In this document: positions 16,609 to 24,625 of the stretch, one piece after another
How positions within the stretch are numbered: position 1 is the stretch's first letter
How the letters are laid out: each line of letters opens with the position of its first letter
From: Phycisphaerales bacterium
GTDB lineage: Bacteria; Planctomycetota; Phycisphaerae; UBA1845; UTPLA1
Direction: 5' to 3'
DNA length: 64,000 nucleotides
NCBI GenBank assembly: GCA_020639075.1
Contig: JACKHI010000001.1
Location: forward strand, 4,154,001-4,218,000
The notes under the pieces: generated by a model
What the model was told of the DNA's origin: nothing
Database searches by the model: none
The model's input: the letters and a program-made list of their open reading frames with translations, nothing else
Translations under genes and position numbers: made by a program

Positions 16609-18309
16609 ATGGGTCTGACCTCAGCGCTATATACAGGATTGTCGGGATTGAATGCCAGCCAGTTTCGGCTCGACATCATCGGCGACAATATCGCGAACAT
16701 TAATACGACCGGTTTCAAGGGATCGCGCACCTTGTTCCAGACGCAGTTCGCGCGAACGCTCAGTGCGGGAACGAAGCCCGGCGATAACCAGGGCGGCACC
16801 AATCCGGCGCAGATCGGACTGGGCGTGAACATCGGCGCCATCCAGCGGTCGTTTCTTCCTGGCGCCGTCGAAACAACGGGCGTGCCGAGCGATCTTGCGA
16901 TTGAAGGCGACGGCTTTTTCGTGCTGCGTACGCCTGAGAACGAACAGGTATTCTCCCGTGACGGATCATTTACCTTGAGCGCCGACAATCGACTGATCTC
17001 GGCCGACGGCTTCTTCGTTCAGGGTTACGGCGTCAACTCGAACTTCGAGCTGATTCCCGGCGCGCTGGGCGACGTGTCGATCCCGCTCGGCGTTCTGACG
17101 ACGGCGAAGGCGACGGAGGAGGCGGTCCTTGACGGAACGCTGAACTCGACGGGCGAAGTCGCGACACAAGGGAACATCCTGCAGTCGCAGATTCTCTATG
17201 ATGCGACGACGGGCTTGCAGCTCGACAACGTTACGGGCCCCACGACGGCGCTGACGAACATCCGTTCGACGGCGGGTGTCGGACCTTCGATTCTCAATAA
17301 CGGCGACATCATTCGAATCGACGGCGTCAAGCGCGGCGGCCGCGATGTTCCGGGCGAGCAGTTCATCGTCGGTACGACGGGCACGACGATTGCTGACTTC
17401 CTCGCCTGGATGGACGAGGCGACGGGTATCGACACAACGGCGGGCGTCGCCGGCAACCCGGGGACGGGCGTCACGGCGGACGGACGACTGGAACTCCGAG
17501 GGAACGCCGGAACTCAGAATGCGCTGTCGATCCAGGCCGGTACGTTGCTCAGCAACGGTCCGGAGCAGATTCCGTTCTCATTTACTGAGTCGCAGGCCGC
17601 CAATGGCGAAAGCACGCACACGACGTTCATCGTTTACGACACGCTTGGATCGCCGATTACGGTCGACCTCACGATGGTGCTTGAGGAGCGCACGACAGGG
17701 CAGAGCGTGTGGCGATTCTACGCGAATTCCGGGGACGACTCAGACGTCGAATTCACGATCGGTACCGGGACGCTGACATTCGATGCGAACGGCCAGTTCA
17801 CGGAAGCTCCGCAGAACGGCGTTGTCATCAACCGAGTCGATTCTGGTGCGATCGATCCGCTGGCGATCCAGTTCGACTTTTCGAAGATCAGTGGTCTGAA
17901 CACGGATGACTCAGCCGTCGTCATGAGTTTTCAGGACGGTTTCGCGACTGGTACCCTGATCGACTACAACATCGGCCAGGACGGCCTGATTCTGGGCACG
18001 TTCAGCAACGGTCTGAATCAGACGTTGGGCCAGATTTCCGTGGCGACGTTCGCGAACCCCGAGGGCCTGCTCGCCCGATCGAACAACACTTATTTCGTCG
18101 GGCCCAACAGCGGCGAGGCGCGCATCACGGCCCCGCTCGTGCTGGGCGCCGGAAAGATCTCGGCGGGCTCGCTGGAGTTGAGTAACGTCGATCTGTCGCG
18201 CGAGTTCATTAACCTGATCACGTCCTCGACGGCGTTTTCAGCGGCCTCGCGTGTTGTTTCGACCTCGGACCAGTTGTTGCAGGAGCTGCTGCTCGTGGCT
18301 CGACGATAA
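16609..18309 (+). CDS. flgE: Flagellar hook protein FlgE
   Basis: This 566-residue hook subunit starts with the axial-protein motif LYTGLSGLNASQFRLDIIGDNIANINTTGFKGSRTLF and ends with SLELSNVDLSREFINLITSSTAFSAASRVVSTSDQLLQELL, the paired terminal helices that form the hook D0 domain. Between them lie D1/D2 beta domains (LAIEGDGFFVLRTPENEQVFSRDGSF and FIVYDTLGSPITVDL). The size is larger than enterobacterial FlgE (about 400), as in many phyla with extra hook domains. It is followed by flbD. Confidence 0.95.
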   Translation: MGLTSALYTGLSGLNASQFRLDIIGDNIANINTTGFKGSRTLFQTQFARTLSAGTKPGDNQGGTNPAQIGLGVNIGAIQRSFLPGAVETTGVPSDLAIEGDGFFVLRTPENEQVFSRDGSFTLSADNRLISADGFFVQGYGVNSNFELIPGALGDVSIPLGVLTTAKATEEAVLDGTLNSTGEVATQGNILQSQILYDATTGLQLDNVTGPTTALTNIRSTAGVGPSILNNGDIIRIDGVKRGGRDVPGEQFIVGTTGTTIADFLAWMDEATGIDTTAGVAGNPGTGVTADGRLELRGNAGTQNALSIQAGTLLSNGPEQIPFSFTESQAANGESTHTTFIVYDTLGSPITVDLTMVLEERTTGQSVWRFYANSGDDSDVEFTIGTGTLTFDANGQFTEAPQNGVVINRVDSGAIDPLAIQFDFSKISGLNTDDSAVVMSFQDGFATGTLIDYNIGQDGLILGTFSNGLNQTLGQISVATFANPEGLLARSNNTYFVGPNSGEARITAPLVLGAGKISAGSLELSNVDLSREFINLITSSTAFSAASRVVSTSDQLLQELLLVARR

Positions 18310-18340
18310 GGACGCCGATTCCGACGCAGAGTGAATTGAC

Positions 18341-18532
18341 ATGATTTCCGTCACGCGACTCAACGGCCATCGCGTCGTCCTCAATGCGGAGCTGATCAAG
18401 TTCCTGGAGGAGACGCCGGACACGATGATCACGCTCGTTAACGGCGAGCGGATCATCGTGAAGGAAGCGCTCGACGAAGTCGTGCGCCGCGCCGTCGAGT
18501 ATTGCAGGCACGTTCGGGCGTTTGCCGTCTGA
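18341..18532 (+). CDS. flbD: FlbD family flagellar protein
   Basis: This 63-residue protein matches the small FlbD family: it opens with MISVTRLNGHRVVLNAELI and continues with the ETPDTMITLVNGERIIVKEALDEVV signature. FlbD genes sit next to flgE and motAB/fliL in spirochaetes, firmicutes and planctomycetes. The biochemical role is unknown. Note that this is not the sigma-54 activator FlbD of Caulobacter. It lies 31 bp after flgE. Confidence 0.9.
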   Translation: MISVTRLNGHRVVLNAELIKFLEETPDTMITLVNGERIIVKEALDEVVRRAVEYCRHVRAFAV

Positions 18533-18822
18533 TTCGGCGCATCGATCCGACGTCGTTGACGGGCGCGCCGAACGAGGAACACTGTCGGCGACCGGCAAAC
18601 TCTGCGCGAACGGCGCAATAGTATGTCACTGCGGAGCCGAATCTTCGACGTTGGATCGAAGGTTCGGTTCTGTCATATATGAACTTAGGGCAGCAGCAGG
18701 GCAGCTGGATCGAATTCGCGCGGAAGTTGCCAATCCTGCAATAGCGGTTCGCGAATTCGACCGATAAGAGAGAGTGCCGATTGTTGATCGTGGCGGCAGC
18801 CTCAGGGAGATGACGCGCAAAA

Positions 18823-19353
18823 ATGGCCGAAGAGCCCAAACCAGAAACGACGGATGCCGGCGACGCCAAGAACGCGAAGGCCGGAAAGATGAAGACTCTA
18901 GGTCTCTTCGGCGGCGTGATGCTCGTCGAGGGGATTGCGATTTTCATGGCGATGAAGTTCTTCTCGCCCGAACCGGACCCCACGATGGGGATGGACCCGG
19001 AGCTGACAGCAGCCACTCAGCCGGCTCTCGCGACCAAGGAACTCGAGTTGGCGCGCGTCCGGGTCCAGAACACGAACGGCGAGCGCACCATTCTCTACAG
19101 CGTGACGGCGAATATCGTCGTGCCGAGCGAGCAGGAAACGGAAGTTCAGACGTTTCTGGATAATCATCGCGCGGCAATCAATGACATGCTCAGCCGAATC
19201 ATTCGTGCAGCCGAGGACAAGCACCTGCACGAGTACGGTCTGGAAACCCTCAAGCGGCTGATTCGCTTCGAACTGACAAAGATGATGGGCGACGACCTCA
19301 CGATCGAGCGGGTGCTGATTTCTGAATTCACGCCGTTGCCGACGGGTTTCTAA
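18823..19353 (+). CDS. fliL: Flagellar basal-body-associated protein FliL
   Basis: The 176-residue protein has a cytoplasmic lead (about 1-25), one membrane span (about 28-46, TLGLFGGVMLVEGIAIFMAMKFF) and a periplasmic domain ending in the FliL pattern RLIRFELTKMMGDDLTIERVLISEFTPLPTGF. FliL forms rings around the stators and raises torque. A 290-bp gap separates it from flbD, a slot where many planctomycetes and spirochaetes place motA and motB; they are missing here. Confidence 0.88.
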   Translation: MAEEPKPETTDAGDAKNAKAGKMKTLGLFGGVMLVEGIAIFMAMKFFSPEPDPTMGMDPELTAATQPALATKELELARVRVQNTNGERTILYSVTANIVVPSEQETEVQTFLDNHRAAINDMLSRIIRAAEDKHLHEYGLETLKRLIRFELTKMMGDDLTIERVLISEFTPLPTGF

Positions 19354-19450
19354 GAACCGCTTTGCGGGCGCGGGGCGCCGGCGGTGCAGAAAGCAGTAAT
19401 TCAGTAGGAATCTCGCCGACGCCTGGTCGGCGATGCAGCATATATAGACA

Positions 19451-20281
19451 ATGGCTGATCAACCGCCGAACAATCCACCCGAAGAGAACGAACCGGATAG
19501 CAGTTTCGGATCGTTCGAGGGATTTTCGCAGGACGATATCGACGCCGCCTTGGCAGCCGCCGGCGGAGACGATCCCGTGCCCGCGAATGCGCCTGCGCCG
19601 GCGGATGACCCGGGTGAGCTATCACAGGCCGACATCGACGCGGCAATGGCTGCAGCGGCCGGCGATGTTTCGTCGGAGGATGCCGGGGCGGCGGGAGAGC
19701 TTTCGCAGGCGGATATCGATGCCGCAATGGCTGCCGCTGCAACGGAGTCTGCTGATACGCCAGACGCTGCACACGAACTAACCAACCCCGACGGTACACC
19801 GAAGCTCGACAGTCAGGGACGTCCATTCGACGAAGCCGCCGCCATGATGGCGGCGGCGATTGAAGAAGAACGGGCAGAGGCGGCAAGGGCCGCAGCGGCC
19901 GCCGCCGCCGCACCCAAGGCGGCGCCTCCGCCGCAAGCGGCATACGCTCAGCCGGCCCCACTGCCGCCGCCGCCGGCCGGCGCCGTACCGCTGGATATCC
20001 CAGACTTCGGCGGTGACTTCGATCTCCAGGACGCCAAGGGTATCGGCCTGTTGAACGACGTTCAGCTTGATGTACGCATCGAATTGGGGCGTTCCGACCT
20101 GTATATCGAAGATGTGTTGAAGTTGGGAAAAGGCGCCGTCGTCGAACTCGATCGACTGGCCGGCGATCCTGTCGATGTCATCGTCAACGATCGCCTGGTC
20201 GCGCGCGGCGAAGTACTCGTATTAAATGACAATTTCTGCGTTCGCATCAGTGAAATCCTGGTGGGTAGGGACGACGGCTGA
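19451..20281 (+). CDS. fliN: Flagellar motor switch protein FliN with three FliM-like N-terminal peptides
   Basis: This 276-residue protein is much longer than a standard FliN (about 100-140). The last about 85 residues are a SpoA domain typical of FliN (LLNDVQLDVRIELGRSDLYIEDVLKL, then DPVDVIVNDRLVARGEVLVLND). The N-terminal part is different. The peptide FSQDDIDAAL (25-34), LSQADIDAAM (57-66) and LSQADIDAAM (84-93) occurs three times, each separated by Ala/Pro/Asp-rich linkers. That peptide resembles the LSQAEIDALL peptide at the FliM N-terminus that binds phosphorylated CheY. A poly-Ala and Pro/Gln linker (about 140-195) then joins to the C-domain. No fliM precedes it. Its stop codon overlaps the fliO start by one base. 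Confidence 0.88.
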   Translation: MADQPPNNPPEENEPDSSFGSFEGFSQDDIDAALAAAGGDDPVPANAPAPADDPGELSQADIDAAMAAAAGDVSSEDAGAAGELSQADIDAAMAAAATESADTPDAAHELTNPDGTPKLDSQGRPFDEAAAMMAAAIEEERAEAARAAAAAAAAPKAAPPPQAAYAQPAPLPPPPAGAVPLDIPDFGGDFDLQDAKGIGLLNDVQLDVRIELGRSDLYIEDVLKLGKGAVVELDRLAGDPVDVIVNDRLVARGEVLVLNDNFCVRISEILVGRDDG

Positions 20282-21069
20282 TGATCAAGCGCATCCGGCC
20301 GCAACAGGATCGCATCATTCGGGCCGTCGGCGCGACATGCGTCTCGATCGCATTATTCGTCGCCTGGTCGAGCGTTCGAGCGGATGGCGAAGCGAATGCG
20401 GTGCATATCAACGCTCCCGCGAGCGTTTCGGCGCCGACGGGCGCGACAACCGACGGTCGAACATCGCAGAAAGTGTCCGAAGCGCCAGATGAACAACCGA
20501 TCCCTCGGCGACCGTCGGAGCTGTCACGTCGCGACGACGCTGAACGGCCGAATGCATCGTCGATTCGTCTGCCCAAGACGGGTCTCATCGAAACGTTCTG
20601 GCCGATGCTGGCTGTGCTTGGGTTGATTGTCGCTTGCGTGGCCGCCGTTAAGAAGTGGTTGCCGCAGACAACGCGCATCACCGGCGGCAATGCCGTCAAT
20701 ATTCTGGCGCGACAGTACTTGTCGAGTAAGCAGAGTCTCTGCCTTGTCAAAGTCGGCAGGCGTGTGGTCCTCGTGGGCGTAACGCCCGAGTCCATGTCTT
20801 CGCTGACGGAAATCGACGATCCGGAGGAGATCGCTTCGCTCGCCGCATCTATGCAGCGGGGCAAGAGCGAGTCGTTTTCTTCTGCGCTGGCGAAGCAGTC
20901 ATTCGAAAGCGAAGACGACACTGCGGCACTCGATGAAGGACGCGATGTGACAACACCGGCTCGTCGGCCGGGCCGCTTGGGCGAGACGGAAGCGAGGATT
21001 CAGGATCTGGTCGGCCGAATCCGGGCTCTGTCCGGCGGATCGACGTCGCAAACGCAGCGCCGACCATAA
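20281..21069 (+). CDS. fliO: Flagellar biosynthesis protein FliO
   Basis: This 262-residue protein has an N-terminal signal-like stretch (about 12-37), a disordered region, one clear membrane span (about 104-124, WPMLAVLGLIVACVAAVKKW), and the FliO core (NILARQYLSSKQSLCLVKVGRRVVLVGVTPESM). FliO helps assemble the FliP ring of the export gate. The position between fliN and fliP is the conserved one. It overlaps fliN at the ATGA-like junction, so coupled translation is likely. Confidence 0.85.
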   Translation: MIKRIRPQQDRIIRAVGATCVSIALFVAWSSVRADGEANAVHINAPASVSAPTGATTDGRTSQKVSEAPDEQPIPRRPSELSRRDDAERPNASSIRLPKTGLIETFWPMLAVLGLIVACVAAVKKWLPQTTRITGGNAVNILARQYLSSKQSLCLVKVGRRVVLVGVTPESMSSLTEIDDPEEIASLAASMQRGKSESFSSALAKQSFESEDDTAALDEGRDVTTPARRPGRLGETEARIQDLVGRIRALSGGSTSQTQRRP

Positions 21070-21141
21070 CAAACTATCCGTTCGCCGCTTCGCCGCATGG
21101 GCGAATCGGCGTGGGAACCAACCGCGCAAAGGAGTTGCGCG

Positions 21142-22002
21142 ATGCCTTGGGGCGACAGGCGCAGGAGGCGCCAGATAGTTCGTGCCATTTTCGTTTCGGC
21201 GCTTGTGTTCAACCTTGCGCCGGGCGCTGCATCTGCGCAGGATGCGAATCCCGCCGCAGCAACGCCATCCGCCCCGACGGGCAACTTCGACAATTCGTTC
21301 GGCGTTCCCGATGTCAGCCAACTGCTGCCGCCTGCCACCGACGGTAAGGGCGTCAGTGCCACGCTGAAGATCCTCGTCCTGCTGACTGTCCTCTCGCTCG
21401 CGCCGTCCATCCTCATCATGATGACGAGCTTCACGCGGATCCTCATCGTGTTGTCGCTTCTGCGACAGGCGATCGGAACGCAGCAGCTCCCGCCGAGCCA
21501 GGTCATCACGGGGCTCGCGCTCATCATGACGATGCTTGTGATGGCGCCGACGTGGTCGAAGATGAAATCCGAGGCGATCGATCCGTATTTCGACGGCACG
21601 ATCTCTCAATCAGAGGCCTATGATCGCGGCGTCGCGCCGCTTCGGGCGTTCATGTTCAAACAGATCGCGAATTCGGAGAATGAGGAATACGTCTATCTCT
21701 TCGTCGAATACGCGCGACAGGAACCGCTGGCCCCGGATGCGACGCTGCTGCCGAGCGAAGTCAATCTGACGGAACTGATACCCGCATTTGTGTTGAGTGA
21801 ATTGAAGACAGCGTTCGTGATGGGCTTCCGGATTTACCTGCCGTTCCTCGTGATCGACATGGTCATCGCGTCCATTCTGATCAGCATGGGCATGATGATG
21901 TTGCCGCCCGTCCTGATCTCGCTGCCGTTCAAGCTGATGCTGTTCGTGCTGGCGGACGGTTGGGGAATGGTCATCGCGTCGTTGCTCAACAGCTTCGTGT
22001 GA
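21142..22002 (+). CDS. fliP: Flagellar export gate protein FliP
   Basis: The 286-residue product has a cleavable N-terminal signal peptide (about 1-35, ending AASAQD), which is typical of FliP, and four membrane segments. The family signatures are present: SLAPSILIMMTSFTRILIVLSLLRQAIG, LTELIPAFVLSELKTAFVMGF, and YLPFLVIDMVIASILISMGM. FliP forms the pentameric core of the type III gate with FliQ and FliR. The start at 21142 is chosen because AAAGGAG lies 7 nt upstream. An ATG 45 bp earlier has no such site. Confidence 0.95.
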   Translation: MPWGDRRRRRQIVRAIFVSALVFNLAPGAASAQDANPAAATPSAPTGNFDNSFGVPDVSQLLPPATDGKGVSATLKILVLLTVLSLAPSILIMMTSFTRILIVLSLLRQAIGTQQLPPSQVITGLALIMTMLVMAPTWSKMKSEAIDPYFDGTISQSEAYDRGVAPLRAFMFKQIANSENEEYVYLFVEYARQEPLAPDATLLPSEVNLTELIPAFVLSELKTAFVMGFRIYLPFLVIDMVIASILISMGMMMLPPVLISLPFKLMLFVLADGWGMVIASLLNSFV

Positions 22003-22041
22003 CGGGATGCTGAATGCACGCAGGCGCATGGCGCGCCGCAG

Positions 22042-22144
22042 CGTGGCCCATGCCCATCAGGGATGTGTAGGGTGGGCCATGCCCACCACAAATATGTAGG
22101 GTGGGCCGTGCCCACCAATCAGAGCCGCGACCGTAAGGGAGCGG
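22042..22144. repeat. Tandem palindromic repeats between fliP and fliQ
   Basis: Two near-identical 23-bp units (TGTAGGGTGGGCCATGCCCA... at 22066 and 22095) differ at one base, and a degenerate third copy starts near 22042. Each holds a short palindrome, GTGGGC...GCCCAC. Directly after them is a different motif, CCGCGACCGTAAGGGAGCGG (22125-22144). Variants of that motif recur at 22502-22523 and about 24534-24555 in the same operon. They look like dispersed REP-like elements inserted between genes of one transcription unit. Confidence 0.75.
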
Positions 22145-22212
22145 AGGGCGTTCAAAACCAAGGCCCACAACAGTGCAATTGAACGCCATCGAGCAGAAGA
22201 GAAGGGAAGCCA

Positions 22213-22464
22213 ATGACGCCGGGAATGGCAGTCGATCTGAGTCGCGACGCGTTGCTCGTCGCCCTGGTTCTCGCGGGACCGATCATGGCGATCGGCATGA
22301 TCGTGGGCCTGGGCATCAGCATCTTCCAGGCCGTGACGCAGTTGCAGGAGCAGACGCTGACGTTCGTGCCGAAGATCGTCGGCATGGGCATCGCGACGGC
22401 GTTCTTCCTGCCATGGCTTGTGATGCGAATGATTGAATACACGCGACAGATGTGGATGGGTTAA
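22213..22464 (+). CDS. fliQ: Flagellar export gate protein FliQ
   Basis: The 83-residue protein has two membrane hairpins (VALVLAGPIMAIGMIVGLGISIFQ and IATAFFLPWLVMRMI) and the FliQ signature around QAVTQLQEQTLTFVPKIVGM. FliQ packs around the FliP/FliR core of the secretion gate. AGAAGGGAAG provides the ribosome-binding sequence. It is separated from fliP by 210 bp of repeats. Confidence 0.94.
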   Translation: MTPGMAVDLSRDALLVALVLAGPIMAIGMIVGLGISIFQAVTQLQEQTLTFVPKIVGMGIATAFFLPWLVMRMIEYTRQMWMG

Positions 22465-22478
22465 CCGCGCTGCCGAGT

Positions 22479-22524
22479 CAGAGCCGCGATGCTCAATCCG
22501 AACCGCGACCGTAAGGGAGTCGGT
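22479..22524. repeat. Dispersed short repeat between fliQ and fliR
   Basis: CAGAGCCGCGATGC and, a few bases later, ACCGCGACCGTAAGGGAGTC (22502 onward) repeat the motif found after fliP at 22120-22144. A third version, CAGTGCCGCGACTTTGAGGG, stands after flhB at 24531. The units are direct repeats, about 25 bp, in three successive spacers of the export-gate operon. Confidence 0.65.
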
Positions 22525-22596
22525 CGAACGTAGCCAGGATCGCAAGAAAGCGAAACGACAAGAACAAATGCGGGCGCCTTTCGCGCCATACGGCGC

Positions 22597-23442
22597 ATGG
22601 CACAAAAACTCAAGCTCTTCAGAGATACAATGCCGCTCGAACTCCTGCGATACCAGATGCTCCTGCCCGCGTTCGGGTTGGTGCTCGCGCGCGTCGCGGG
22701 GCTCGTGCTGGCGGCGCCGATGTTCTCCAGCCGGCAGATTCCCAACGCCATCAAGATCTGGCTCGTCGCGACGATCTCGCTGATGGCCTTCCCCGTTGTG
22801 CAACCCCATTTGCCGACAGACGTGACCCTCGCGACGGCCGCGACGGGCATGATCGGCGAATTCATGATCGGTCATCTGCTCGGCTTCTCCGCCGCGATAG
22901 TCTTCTACGCGGCGCAGACCGGCGGATCGATCATCAGCCACCAGGCGGGCATGGCGCTGGGCAGCGTTTTCAATCCGATCTTCAACGACGAATCGACGGC
23001 GCTCGACCAGGTCTGGTTCTTCACAGTGACGGCCGTCTTTCTGCTCGTTCGCGGACACATCGCCGTCATCATGGTGCTGCTGTCGAGCTTCAGGAACATT
23101 CCGCCGCTGTTGGCGAACTTCGACGGCGGCATGGGCGATTTGCTGATCGCGATGATGAGCGACATGTTCGAGCTGGCGATGCGACTTGCCGGACCGACGA
23201 TCCTGACGCTGTTCATTACGTCTCTGTTGATGGGCTTTCTGACCAAGACGATGCCGCAGCTCAACGTCCTGTCCGTCGGGTTCAGTTTGAAGATCGCCGC
23301 GGCCCTGTTCGTGGCCGCGATCACGATCGGCTTTGCGGAAGACATGATCGTCGATGCGATCGGCACCAGCCTCGACCAGGTCGGCGCGTTCTTCGAGACG
23401 ACGTCGACGGCATTGATCCGGGGAGGCGGCCATGCCGGATGA
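22597..23442 (+). CDS. fliR: Flagellar export gate protein FliR
   Basis: The 281-residue product is a multi-span membrane protein with FliR motifs (FGLVLARVAGLVLAAPMFSSRQIPNAIKI, GEFMIGHLLGFSAAIVFYAAQTGGSIISHQAGMALGSVFNP). FliR completes the FliPQR gate and contacts FlhB. The ATG at 22597 gives an 11-residue extension. The ATG at 22630 (MPLELLRYQMLLPAFG) fits the family start better, and neither has a strong ribosome-binding site. Its end overlaps the flhB start by 11 bp. Confidence 0.93.
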   Translation: MAQKLKLFRDTMPLELLRYQMLLPAFGLVLARVAGLVLAAPMFSSRQIPNAIKIWLVATISLMAFPVVQPHLPTDVTLATAATGMIGEFMIGHLLGFSAAIVFYAAQTGGSIISHQAGMALGSVFNPIFNDESTALDQVWFFTVTAVFLLVRGHIAVIMVLLSSFRNIPPLLANFDGGMGDLLIAMMSDMFELAMRLAGPTILTLFITSLLMGFLTKTMPQLNVLSVGFSLKIAAALFVAAITIGFAEDMIVDAIGTSLDQVGAFFETTSTALIRGGGHAG

Positions 23443-24526
23443 TGCCGGAGAAAAAACGGAGGCCCCAACGCCGCGACGCCTTCAGGAGGCGCGCAACAAA
23501 GGCCAGATCGCTCGAAGCGCCGATCTTAACTCGGCCCTGTTGCTGCTCGGCGGGCTCGTCGGTCTGCGCCTCTTCGGTCCGCAGATGATCGGTTCGCTGC
23601 ACGAAATGATGCGACGCAACCTGTCCGTCACGGAACCTGCCGCCGGTCTGACATTGGATGTCGCCGCGCTCGTGCCGGAAATCGGCATGATCATCCTGGG
23701 CGCCGCCGGGCCCGTCTTGCTGGTCCTGATCTTCCTGGCGATTGCCTCGAACATGTTGCAGGTAGGCTTCCTGTTCACGACGGAGCCGCTCGCGCCGAAG
23801 CTCGACAAGCTCAACCCGATCAACGGCGTCACGCGCATGTTCAGCTCGCGCACGGCGATGCAACTCGTCATGAATCTCGTGAAGCTGGGGATCGTGACCG
23901 CCGTCGCGACAGTCGCCGTCAACAATCGGCTCGAGGACATCATGAATGCAATGGCCCTGACCGGTTGGCCGTTGCTCATTCAGATCACGCAGTTGCTCTA
24001 CGACATCGGTCTGCAACTCGCCCTTGCGCTACTCGTCATTGCGCTGCTGGATTTTGGCTGGCAGAAGTGGAAGCACATGCGCGACCTGCGGATGACCAAA
24101 CAGGAAGTCCGCGAGGAAATGCGCAGCATGGAGGGCGATCCGCGCCTGCGACAACGTCGCCGCCGTATGCAGATGACCCAGGCGATGCAGCGCATCCAGA
24201 AGGCCGTGCCGACGGCCGACGTCATCGTGACGAATCCGACGGAACTCGCCATCGCCATCAAGTACAACGCCGATGCAATGGCCGCGCCGAAAGTCGTCGC
24301 CAAGGGCGCCGATCATCTCGCGAAGAAGATTCGCGAAATCGCGATCATGCACGGGATACCGATCATCGAGCGAAAGCCGTTGGCCCAGGCGCTCTACAAG
24401 ACGGTCGAAGTCGGGCAGGAAGTGCCTGAGCACTTCTATCAGGCGATCGCGGAGATCCTGGCGTACGTCTATCGGCTCAGCGGTAAGAAACTGAACAAGC
24501 GGCGCAGCAAGACGCAGGCGGCATAA
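23432..24526 (+). CDS. flhB: Flagellar export switch protein FlhB
   Basis: This 364-residue protein has the N-terminal FlhB motif (EKTEAPTPRRLQEARNKGQIARSADLNSALLLLG), four membrane spans, and a cytoplasmic domain after about residue 215 (KMRDLRMTKQEVREEMRSMEGDP). The autocleavage loop reads NPTE (Asn268-Pro269) rather than the common NPTH, followed by LAIAIKYNADAMAAPKVVAKG. Cleavage between Asn and Pro switches export from rod/hook to filament types. The substituted fourth position is discussed as a finding. The start overlaps fliR by 11 bp. Confidence 0.94.
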   Translation: MPDDAGEKTEAPTPRRLQEARNKGQIARSADLNSALLLLGGLVGLRLFGPQMIGSLHEMMRRNLSVTEPAAGLTLDVAALVPEIGMIILGAAGPVLLVLIFLAIASNMLQVGFLFTTEPLAPKLDKLNPINGVTRMFSSRTAMQLVMNLVKLGIVTAVATVAVNNRLEDIMNAMALTGWPLLIQITQLLYDIGLQLALALLVIALLDFGWQKWKHMRDLRMTKQEVREEMRSMEGDPRLRQRRRRMQMTQAMQRIQKAVPTADVIVTNPTELAIAIKYNADAMAAPKVVAKGADHLAKKIREIAIMHGIPIIERKPLAQALYKTVEVGQEVPEHFYQAIAEILAYVYRLSGKKLNKRRSKTQAA

Positions 24527-24625
24527 CGATCAGTGCCGCGACTTTGAGGGAGCGGACGGCGCTGAAGGACGCGCCAGTCAAGCAATATTCGAGGACAAGA
24601 ACGAAGGAGCAGGTCAGGCAGAGAC

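Noticed and set aside
18738..18770. Sigma-28 promoter (ACCGATAA) before fliL
   Set aside because: The -10 is close to GCCGATAA but no TAAA-type -35 box lies 11 bp upstream.
19354..19450. A hidden fliM or other gene between fliL and fliN
   Set aside because: The spacer is only 97 bp and has no open frame of useful size.
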